DNA from: Botryosphaeria dothidea
Lineage: Eukaryota; Ascomycota; Dothideomycetes; Botryosphaeriales; Botryosphaeriaceae
Assembly: GCA_011503125.2 (NCBI GenBank)
Contig: WWBZ02000001.1
Coordinates: 2,480,001-2,544,000 of the forward strand
DNA: 64,000 bases
Direction: 5' to 3'
Notes under the pieces: generated by a model
The model's database searches: none
What the model saw: only the letters and a program-made list of their open reading frames with translations
What the model was told of the DNA's origin: nothing
Position numbers and translations under genes: made by a program
Shown here: positions 54,727 to 64,000 of the stretch, one piece after another
How positions within the stretch are numbered: position 1 is the first letter of the stretch
Layout of the letters: every line of letters starts with the position of its first letter

Positions 54727-57700
54727 CTTGGGGTGTTCATGTGCATCGTTTCGAACTGATGAAGTCGGTCGCAACACAATTGATATTTCTGGATGTTTTG
54801 CGATTTGCTTTTGTTCCCGGAAGCTTCACATGCTTGGCGTGAGTACCATCACTTCTAACATGACAAGCACTCAGCGGGCGGGCATGGAGAGGAGTGGCCA
54901 AGGAGCTGTTTCCAGTTATGTTTGATATTTTCTTAAGCGCTGCTGGAGCGCCGCAACCTGAAAAAAGCAGTCGGTGCCTCCACTGTGGTCGACGCGCCTG
55001 CCACACTTATTGCTGAGCGTCTTGGACAATGAAACAGATTACAAAAGCAAAGATGGTCCCTATGCACACGACACCTGCATGATATCTTGTGTCATGTTAA
55101 CTTCTGCACCAAACGAGGAATTAAAGTATTTTTGAGTGTTTGCGGGAGCGTGGGCGCGTGGGCGCGCACGAAACGCTCACGAACATACTGATCTGTCAGT
55201 TTCTTCCACCTTCGGGTATAAGTATAGCAGGAGTTTTACCTGCGTGTCACATATCCTGCCGTTCTCAATGAGCGCCTACCTTCACTCTACAGGTCTTGGT
55301 CACTGCCATAGTGCTCGATGCCACCATCTTTGTGTATTTATATGTAAAAGCGAAGCTACTACGCAACTCCCTTGCTCGTCTACTTAAGGACAGCCCCTCA
55401 ACAACTTCTCCGTCTGCTCTCCATCATCATCATCATAACCATCCGCTCTTAACTACTGCGAAAGAAGTTACCATGCTCTATAATTGTCTCTAAACATTCA
55501 TTTCTTGAAATTATGTATTTTTTTTGCTATTTAATCCCAAAATACTATACTCACCGGGATGGTGTTAAACTTGCTAAAAATTTTCACAAATGGCTGATGA
55601 GACAATTTTGAATTTTTTGGACTCAAAGCAAATTTTCTCTTATAAAGCATGCCTTTTCCCATCTCGTGTTTCAAAAATGAGGCTCATTGTATAACCTTTC
55701 TCGCCAATCATCTTAGCTATTTAGTATTCAATTGATCAAGAATTGAAGAATCCCGAAGTTCTGGTAAAGTTGGGAATGGAGGTCGGATTAAACTTTAATG
55801 ACCATTTTACCGTGGCACTTCCACAACTCGTATGTCAGGATGTCCTGCACCGGTTTCGAAAAACTGTGGTCCCAGTGCGTTTGAAATACGTAAATACCAA
55901 CCGTATCGGCATATTTAGCCTCTCAAAGAGGCTTCAATGCCAATTCTGTAAGTTAATGCAGTCAATGATTGTCGTAAGCGCGGAACGAGATTCTTACCCC
56001 AGAATCAAACAGCTTGCAAGCTATCCTAATGCACCCCCTGCTCCAAAATCTTTCCAATCCGTACTGTTTGCTAATCTTGGCCCTCTGGGCCTTTTCAAAC
56101 CAACTCAAAAACAAAATCCAAATTTCCTTTTGTCCATCATCAAGTTGCAAGCTGTGCATGTGCGCAGAAAACTCAGTGCCAATATTAGGTGAGCATCTCA
56201 CTCTAGGTGTAACAGGTTGTACGAGATAGCTGAGGTCGTCGCTTGTGAGAACAGTCCATACACCCTTTCCTTCGTATGCTGTTCGAATATTTGCTGAGCT
56301 CCCACGGTTTTCAAAGGCAGGGATGCCCGTGCCCACTTCAAGGCTAAATTACTGACAGCGTAGAGTGAAAAAGGGAGCTGCTCAAAACTTTACACAGAAT
56401 AACAAGGTTTGCTTTCGTCAACATGATTTCATCCCACAGGATAATTCGGATTGAGATTCTCCGATTCGCGGTCGAGCAGCCATCAGAAGCTCGGCGGGCT
56501 GAGGAGCTCTTACGCCAGCAACACATTCAGCATAAATCATATCTCTGAGCTCCTGCGGAAGGCAGGAATGCCAATTTTGGTTTATTTTCCCTCTCAAATG
56601 TTTATTTAGATTGAAGTATGGTATTTCTGCAGAGATCAATATCTGTCGATGTTGTTGGATAGGTCGTAGATATGATCCGGTCTGTACAATGCTATAAAAT
56701 CTTTTTGCAGAAGATTCATTGCGAAGGTCAACATCTGCTAAAGGGATGGGTGTTTATGCACCCTCTTCAATATCAACGGAAAAATACCGTGGAATTCGAA
56801 AGAACATGTTAACGGGGAAAACGTATGTAATCCAAGAAGGTTAGAAGAAGCCCATATCCTCCTTCTAGTATGTCTCGGCATCCCCCGAGCGAGAAGCGAT
56901 GGCTTCCTGCAATTCCTTCAACCGGTCTCGAGCACTATTCCCTCTACGGACTATCTTTCTACCCATTCAGAGAATTTCTGGCGGTTTGAGAAGTCCAAAT
57001 CGTTGAGATTGGCGTTTTTCGACTGAGTTGTACGAGAATAACTTCATCTCTAGGATCGTCTCGATGCTGATTTCGATACCAATCGACTTAAAGGTCTCGC
57101 TTACGTGCTATGGTCACTCGAGCCTATCTTAAGCTGTTGGGTGCTGATTTCATGCTTCAAATAGTGTAATTGCAGTAAGAAAGATTACGGCTGCGGCTGG
57201 TGAAAATGCAGTACTGCATACCTCCTCGTAGAGATAGATGGCGGAGAGTTTTGATTTCTGTGTTGAGATAAGTCAATGCGCCCAATTGACTTCCAACACT
57301 CCCTGTAGAAACAAAATCGGTTGAATAGCGGTTGAGTATCAAATATATCCGTCCATCCTGACTGTTCGGGGTAAGGAAATGGCATATGTGTCAGTTACTC
57401 GAACGCGTGCTCTCCAGCTTTGGATTGATTCCGGGCGAATTACGGACGATGCACGGCTTGGGAATGTTCATATCGTCAGCCATCGATGGAAAACTGTTTT
57501 GACGTTCCTAGCCCTCCGAGGTCGACTTTGAATGCTATCCCGAACAAGTGAGAAGCCCGCTACGATCAGACCCCATCGTTGTATGTACTGCGGATGCGAT
57601 ATCCACGAGGCTATTATCAATATCTTGGTATATCCAAAGTATAGGTCTTCTTTTTCATCCGTGATCAGTCCTTTTCAAGCTTAAAATCGCCGGCATTGGT

Positions 57701-58394
57701 CCGGATCCTTACTAAATGGAGTAACATAGATTTCCTTTGCTTGTCGGTTGTAGAGTAATCGAAAATTCGGCTGGAGCGCTCGAAGTATCAATGCGTGAAG
57801 CGGAGGAAAATTGCGCCGTATGTGGAGCAACTATGCACCGAATATAACGCAATCTTGGGTCTTATTCTTCTAACAAACTTTAAAGCTTGCTGATAAATGC
57901 TGTTGTGGATTCAGACTCTACGGGATGGCCATCCGCGCCACTATCAGTAGAATTTGGAAAAAGAAACCGGAGAGCGCGCTTCCTCGGCCGTTTTGCAGGC
58001 GGAGCAACATTGATTCCGTTGTAAGGTTATTCAGTGACCCGCTTTTAATAGACGATCTTGTTGTTGTCAAGGGAAGCCCTGGATCGCATGGTAAAGTGCG
58101 GCATCAACGTTTTTAGCTATATACGCTGCCATCAATAAATGTTGAAACATTTTCATGTACGGTCAACGGCTCCACACAAGCGCTCATCAGCACATGACTA
58201 TGGCAAGTAAAAGACACCCAAATCCCGAATGAACGGCATTGCGACAGAGGTATTTCATGACCACCTAGCATACAAGCCTGAATATCACTGAATGTTTCCC
58301 CAGGGATGACCAGGAGGATTCCATCAGCAACGACTCACAGAGAAGAGACGATAGCGCATCTGATGTCGAGAAGTCTGCGAAAGACGACCGAATC
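54727..58394. other. AT-rich, gene-poor intergenic region
   Basis: This is the largest gap in the window. It holds one recognisable gene fragment (next entry) and otherwise short open frames without family likeness. The AT richness and the fragment suggest an old, eroded region. Bases about 58306-58394 read as an acidic coding extension of the ABC transporter. Confidence 0.55.
55962..56639 (-). pseudogene. Decayed LPxELRDxIY (F-box-like/2EXR-type) gene fragment
   Basis: Two minus-strand segments look like parts of one broken gene. The upstream one (56418-56639) contains CLPQELRDMIYAECVAG, the start motif of a large fungal family of F-box-like proteins. It stops after about 70 codons. The downstream one (55962-56336) contains ANIRTAYEGKGVWTVLTSDD and LSYLVQPVTPRVRCSP, in a different frame and without the middle of the family. 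I could not join them by splicing. This is probably a pseudogene in an AT-rich region. Confidence 0.4.
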
Positions 58395-61300
58395 ATGCCA
58401 GCAGACCTCTATCCCTCCATCAGTCCGGCGGACGAGGTGCAGATCCGCGATCTTGTCCGCACCGTCTCGCAGCAGCAGAGTGAGCTGAGGCAAGATTCAT
58501 CGTCATCGGTGAAGAAGTCCCGCTCCTCACTAGATGGGATCGGAGAGGCCCATCTACACTCTGAGATTCTCAACCCCGACAGCAAAGAGTTCGATCTGCG
58601 AACGTGGTTCCGGTTCGTTATATCTGCGGGGCAGAGCAAGGGGTTGAACCATCCCAGGACGGGTGTCGCTTTCCGAAACCTCGATGTCTACGGCTCCGGA
58701 CGACCGTTGCAGTTCCAGCACACCGTAGCTTCCTCCATCCTGGCCGCGCTCCCGACCGGTGGACTCGGAAAGTCCACACACCATCGAAGGCCGATCCTCC
58801 ATAATATGAGCGGCAGCGTCGACGGTGGTGAGCTACTCCTGGTTCTTGGTCGTCCAGGAAGCGGGTGCTCTACACTTCTCAAAACCATCACTGGCAAGAC
58901 GGAGGGATTGAAGGTCGGCGACACGGCTGTACTGGACTACAAGGGAATTCCTCAGAAGACCATGGTCAGGCACTTCCAAGGTGAAGTTCTTTATAACCAG
59001 GAAGTGGATCTCCATTTCCCACATTTGACTGTCGGCCAAACACTCGAGATGGCTGCAAACTTCCGCGCAGTAGCAGAGCCGTGGAACGGGATGTCAAAAC
59101 ATGAATGGGCCAAGTACATCACAAAGGTAGTCATGACCGTCTTAGGACTTAGTCATACCTACGGTACTAAGGTTGGAAACGACTTCATTCGCGGTGTGTC
59201 CGGCGGAGAGAGAAAGCGGGTCAGCATTGCCGAAATGGCCATTGCAGGGTCCAGCATAGCCGCTTGGGATAACAGCACGAGGGGTCTGGACTCCGGAACT
59301 GCTTTAGAGTTTGTCAAAGCTCTTAGAACCTACGCTTCGCTCGCGAACACGGTACACATTGCGGCTCTCTACCAGTCCAGTCAGGCAATCTACGAACTGT
59401 TCGATAAGGTTACTGTGCTGTACGAGGGAAGGCAGATTTTCTTTGGACCAGTGACGCGAGCACAGAGGTACTTTGAAGAAATGGGCTGGGTCTGTCCTGC
59501 CCGTCAAACAACGGCAGACTTCCTCACTGCCGTCACGAATCCAACCGAGCGCCAGCCTCGTGTAGGAATGGAAGACAAGGTTCCGCGGACGGCAGAAGAC
59601 TTTCAAAGGTATTGGCTCAGCTCCGGGGATTTCAGGGCTCTCCACAAGGATATGGAGCGAGTCGGACCGGCTACTGCGGATGAAGCTCTCGAGGGCTTCG
59701 AAGCATACAAGCACAACCGCCAGTCGAGACGCACAGATCCCAGCTCTCCATTCATGATCCCGCTCACCTCGCAAATCATGCTCAACACCAAGCGTGCGTA
59801 CTTGCGGGTGTGGCAGGACAGGGCATCCACGATCACCACCTGCATTGCCCAAGTGGTCCAGGCGTTAATCATCGGATCGATGTTTTATGGCACTGAGGAT
59901 GCGACTCAGGGCTTCCGAGCCAAAGCGGCAGCTCTCGTGTTTGCGGTCATTATGAACGCCATGGTTGCCATTGCGGAAATCCAGAGTCTCTATGATCAAC
60001 GGCCTATTGTCGAGAAGCATAAGTCGTACGCATTCTATCGTCCCTTTACCGAAGCCGTTGCTGGGATTATCGCCGACATACCCGTCAAGTTCCTTATCGC
60101 TGTCGTCTTTAACGTCATCTTCTACTTCCTGGCCAATCTGCGAAGGGAAGCATCCCAATTCTTCATATACTTTCTGGTGTCGTACCTGATCACCCTGGTC
60201 ATGACTGCGTTGTTTCGCTTCATCGCAGCATCGACAAAAACAGTCTCACAAGCCCTTGCCTTGGCTGGGGTGACTTTCCTCATCATCGTCATCTACACAG
60301 GATTCATTATACCTATACCCTATATGTAAGCTCTTCTGCGAATCTCCATGGCAACATCGACTAATGCATTTCATCACAGGACCGACTGGTTCAAGTGGCT
60401 CCATTGGTTGAACCCAGTGTTCTACTCTTTCGAGTTGGTCGTAGCCAATGAGTTCCACGGCCGTAACTTCACCTGCTCCGACGTCGTGCCGGGCTACAAC
60501 AGCATGCAAGGCACCGAGTTCGTTTGCAACACGCCCGGGGCGATCCCGGGTCGATGGACGGTCTCAGGCGATGATTACATTTCCGCCAACTACGAGTACT
60601 CCTACTCGCATGTCTGGCGGAACTTGGGCATCCTCTTTGGGTTCTTGTTCTTTTTCCTGGCCGCGTACTTCGCCGCGACCGAGTATAACTCCAGCTCCGG
60701 CTCCAAGGCCGACGCGCTCGTCTTCCGCCGCGGCCGCCTGCCGGACGGCCTCCTGCCGGACGGCCTCAGAGACACGTACGATGCCGAAGCACAGGAGAAG
60801 AGCCTCCGGCCTGAAGTCTCGCTCACGCACCACGACGAGAGTTTCATCCCAGCCCGGAAGAGCACCTTCGCGTGGAAGGATGTGGTGTACGACATCGAGA
60901 TCAAAAAGGAGCGGAGAAGACTTCTTGACAACGTCTCAGGCTGGGTGAAGCCAGGCACTCTAACGGCGCTGATGGGGGCGTCCGGTGCCGGAAAGACTAC
61001 GTTGCTGGACGTGTTGGCGCAGAGGGTTTCCACCGGTGTCGTTTCCGGCTCCATGTTGGTGGATGGCAGATCGCTGGATCCGAGTTTCCAGAGGAAAACG
61101 GGATACGTACAGCAACAAGGTGAGAAAAGCTCAGACAACGAGGTGGAACTCTATGCAGGCACGGAGCTGACCCCATCTTAGACCTTCACCTCGGCACCGC
61201 CACGGTGCGCGAGAGCCTCCAGTTCAGCGCCATGTTACGCCAACCGAAATCAGTGCCGGTCGAAGAGAAGTACGCCTACGTGGAGAACGTGATCAAGACT

Positions 61301-62929
61301 CTTGAGATGGAGTCCTTTGCGGAGGCCGTCGTCGGCCACCCTGGGGAGGGACTCAACGTGGAGCAGCGCAAGCTTCTGACCATTGGCGTCGAGCTGGCCG
61401 CGAAGCCGGACTTGCTGCTGTTCCTGGACGAGCCCACGAGCGGCCTGGACTCACAGAGCTCGTGGGAGATCGGCGCCCTGCTCCGCAAACTGGCCAGCGG
61501 CGGCCAGGCCGTCCTCTGCACGATCCATCAACCCAGCGCGGTGCTCTTCCAACAGTTCGATCGCCTCCTCCTCCTCGCTCCGGGCGGTCGGACGGTTTAT
61601 TTCGGGGAGACTGGCAACAACTGCGAGACCATGCTTGGCTACTTTGAGGCGAACGGGGCCAGGAAGTGCGATCCCAAAGAGAACCCAGCCGAGTATGCTC
61701 CGCTCTGAGAACGTTACCCGCACGATGCTAACCAGGAACAGATACATGCTCGACGTGGTTGGTGTGGGGCCCACGGGTTCTGCGGCCAAGGATTGGCCTG
61801 AAGTGTGGAAACGCAGCGCCGAGAGTAAAGCTGTCTCCCAGGAGCTCGACAGCCTGCTGCAGGCAAAAGAAGCCACGGCAGACGATCTCGGCAGCCGTGC
61901 ATCTCAGACCGAATTCGCCATGCCGTTTCCATCTCAACTCTACCACGTGACCCGGCGAGTGTTCCAGCAGTACTGGCGCACGCCGGCGTACGTCTGGTCG
62001 AAGATAGCCCTGGGCACCATGTCAGGCCTGTTCATAGGGTTTTCGTTCTTCGATGCGGACCATTCGATCCAAGGCACGGAGAGCGTGATATTCAGCGTGT
62101 TCACCGTCTCCTCGATTCTCGCGACGCTGGCTCAACAGGTAGACTGCCGTTTCCCGTCCTCATGACCGTATCGACGCTGACGAGGAAGCAGGTGTTTCCA
62201 ATGTTCGTCTCGCAGCGCTCTCTCTACGAGATCCGAGAGCGCCCGGCGAAGGCGTACTCGTGGAAGGCGTTCCTCATCGCCAACGTCATCGTCGAGGTCC
62301 CGTACCAGATCTTCGCCGCCATCCTCGTCCACGCGAGCTTCTTCTACGCCGTGAACGGCGTCGAGTCGTCCGTGCGGCAGCTCACGGTGCTCGTCTTCGT
62401 CGTCGAGTTCTTCATCTACGCCTCCTCGTTCGCCCACCTCATCATCGCCATCATGCCCGACGCCGAGTCGGCCAGCCACGTCGACGTGCTCCTGTTCTCG
62501 CTCATCCTCGCCTTCAACGGCGTCATGCAGCCGCCGAACGCCCTGCCCGGCTTCTGGAAGTTCATGTGGCGCGTCTCGCCGCTGACCTACTGGATCTCGG
62601 GCGTCGTCAGCACCGTCACGCACGGCCGTCAGATCGAATGCGCGCGGTCGGAGCTGGCCGTGTTCGACCCGCCGGCGGGCCAGGCGTGCGGGCAGTACCT
62701 GGCGTCCTACATGCGGCAGAGTTCGGGTCAGCTGGTCAACCCGAACGACACGGCCGGCTGCCAGTACTGCGGCTTCTCGGTTGCGGATCAGTACATCGCC
62801 GGGTTCAGGATCGATTGGGGCGACAGGTGGCGCGACTTTGGGATTGTCTGGGTGTACATCGGGTTCAACATTGCCATGGCGACGTTCTTGTACTACCTTT
62901 TCCGAGTCAAGAAATGGCGGCGCAGTTAG
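58395..62929 (+). CDS. PDR-type (ABCG) full-size ABC transporter, about 1438 aa plus a probable upstream exon
   Basis: This is a pleiotropic-drug-resistance transporter of the plasma membrane, with layout NBD-TMD-NBD-TMD. Exons are 58395-60325, 60380-61119, 61182-61692, 61742-62138 and 62192-62929. The four introns are 49-62 bases, and the sum is exactly 1439 codons. NBD1 has the fungal-type Walker [10 protein letters not shown], signature [10 protein letters not shown] and Walker [14 protein letters not shown]2 has Walker [10 protein letters not shown], a degenerate signature [12 protein letters not shown] and Walker [14 protein letters not shown]. This asymmetry is normal for the family. 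Both membrane domains and the extracellular Cys-containing loop before the last helix are present. In-frame sequence upstream of the Met at 58395 (DDQEDSISNDSQRRDDSAS) looks coding and follows a TTTCCCCAG acceptor, so the true start is likely in an unlocated upstream exon. It probably exports toxic or secondary compounds. Confidence 0.92.
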
Positions 62930-63390
62930 ACACGGCCAGGGGATTTTTCGAGAACCTCAGAGCTGGCCCTATATGTTTCTGCGACTGAGTGTTCGCTCGA
63001 GGAGATCACCTCCATCAGCAGCTTCTCGCCCGTACTTCTCTCCCAAGAAGGTCGACTTGAGTCTCCATCATGAGAAGAAAAGTATCAAGGATAGAGAAGA
63101 GAGCAAACACGTTGTTCTATAGTCGGATTCTGGCGTAATTTAATATAGACATATGCAATAGCTTTAAACCTGAACTTGAGTTAAATTGTAAGAGACTGTA
63201 CGGTTTACGTAAGGCAAGCCCGCACGAGGTGTCTATATACGTAGAAATGCGTGTTGCGTAGCCACTTGATCACGTGAGTTCGTGAGCCGTAGTTACTCTA
63301 GACGGAAAGCCGTAATATATATCTTTGAAGGAGTAGAATAAGTCATATATTTGATTTTGAATACTTGTTATATTATTAGTATTTTGTAAG
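62930..63390. other. Intergenic region
   Basis: This is the 3' flank of the ABC transporter, AT-rich toward its right end. I see no gene. Confidence 0.5.
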
Positions 63391-63999
63391 CTTTGTTATG
63401 CTCGCTACTACTCCAATGATCAGCAATTTCTCATCCAAGAGTCGGACACTGTGGCACTGGTGTTTCGAGATACTAAGCGGGCACTCTGCACGCTTACACC
63501 AGGAAGGATAGCGTGGAGAATCCCGAGAGAAATGCAGGGGACATGGCACTCGTTGGCAAAATTTGGAAATGTTGAGCAATCGCTAGTACGTGTTGAAAAC
63601 GGCGTAGGTATTCCTCACTTGATAGAGCTTATACCAGCGACTAATCCGCAAAAAAGCTTGGAAGCAGCAGCTGATCCAGGCCCATCTGCCTTGATCAACG
63701 CGGCCAAAGTGAGCATCAGTTCTTGGGCACTCCCCGTGCGAAACTCTTCACCTACTATAGAGCAACTTCAACACCATCTCCTCAGGAAGCATCACAAATA
63801 CATCCAAAAAGATTCTAACCACCAATCTCCTTCGCCCCCGGCTACATCCCATGAGCGGCTCGCAGAGCCAGCCCTTAATCACGCGGAAAAATAGCTAAAA
63901 GTAGATAAAACGATTGCAGAGGAAATACTTGCGGCGTCTTCGAGTAACGTTAAAAAGATTGACCAAGAGGACGACGGTGTAGAGAGCTTTGAAGAATAA
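63391..63999 (+). pseudogene. Unrecognised reading frame with one in-frame TAG
   Basis: A plus-strand frame is open from about 63391 (CYARYYSNDQQFLIQESD) through FRDTKRALCTLTPGRIAWRI to a TAG at 63892-63894. It continues in the same frame as LKVDKTIAEEILAASSSNVK and an acidic end (DQEDDGVESFEE) to a TAA at 63997-63999. The part after the TAG has the composition of a real protein tail, which suggests a nonsense mutation. I find no ATG near the start, so a 5' exon may be missing, and I recognise no domain. A chance open frame cannot be excluded. Confidence 0.35.
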
Positions 64000-64000
64000 T

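Noticed and set aside
62260..62988. 242-codon plus-strand frame at the end of the ABC transporter
   Set aside because: An Arg/His-rich +1 shadow of the last transmembrane domain.
1..64000. tRNA genes and CRISPR arrays
   Set aside because: I looked for T-loop-like GTTCGA motifs with matching stems and for spaced repeats and found none I could support.

Overview
This window is nuclear DNA from a filamentous ascomycete (Pezizomycotina). The signs are short GT-AG introns of roughly 46-110 bases with CTAAC-type branch points, a solitary 5S rRNA gene, a Tad-like LINE with transition mutations typical of repeat-induced point mutation (RIP), and families such as DUF6536 proteins, PDR-type ABC transporters, a secreted GH5 glucanase and a fungal ADAM protease. 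A dothideomycete is my best guess, held weakly. Most exon structures below were worked out by eye from donor, branch and acceptor sites and frame closure.

Layout. Bases 1-3.9 kb hold a decayed cluster of tailoring-type enzymes: a berberine-bridge-like FAD oxidase and a short-chain dehydrogenase with in-frame stops, around an intact SnoaL-like gene. Bases 4.1-9.8 kb are a housekeeping pair, the ribosome biogenesis factor Utp7 and a mitochondrial-type AAA ATPase, divergent from a 296-base promoter. A secreted GH5 endoglucanase follows at 11.1-12.3 kb. At 12.8-14.9 kb is one protein fusing a P-loop kinase, a HAD phosphatase and a uracil phosphoribosyltransferase. A small uncharacterised gene and a 5S rRNA gene come next. 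A 5.1 kb LINE with a 16-base target-site duplication and strong CAG-to-TAG damage fills 16.7-21.8 kb.

From 22.7 to 37.4 kb lies an accessory block: a frameshifted DUF6536 membrane protein, an amino acid permease, a small frameshifted gene, a six-exon CorA-like transporter that converges with a kinase-plus-C-terminal-domain gene 9 bases away, a polytopic membrane protein of the family usually labelled formylmethionine deformylase-like, and a C2H2 zinc-finger gene broken by one TAG. From 39.4 to 51.2 kb are conserved genes: an ADAM metalloprotease, acetyl-CoA synthetase (facA) and a WDR62/MABP1-like WD40 scaffold. The right end carries a frameshifted GMC oxidoreductase, a 3.7 kb gene-poor stretch with a decayed gene fragment, a full-size PDR ABC transporter, and an unrecognised reading frame that again contains one TAG.

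The cross-cutting pattern is gene decay. Five in-frame nonsense codons in four single-copy loci are all TAG, and CTA/TAG enrichment is also the mutation signature of the LINE. Intact genes here use TAG as a genuine terminator, so codon reassignment is unlikely. I found no clearly novel multi-gene system. The most unusual single items are the three-domain pyrimidine-salvage-type fusion, the tail-to-tail CorA/kinase pair, and the possibility that RIP-like mutation leaks into single-copy accessory genes.
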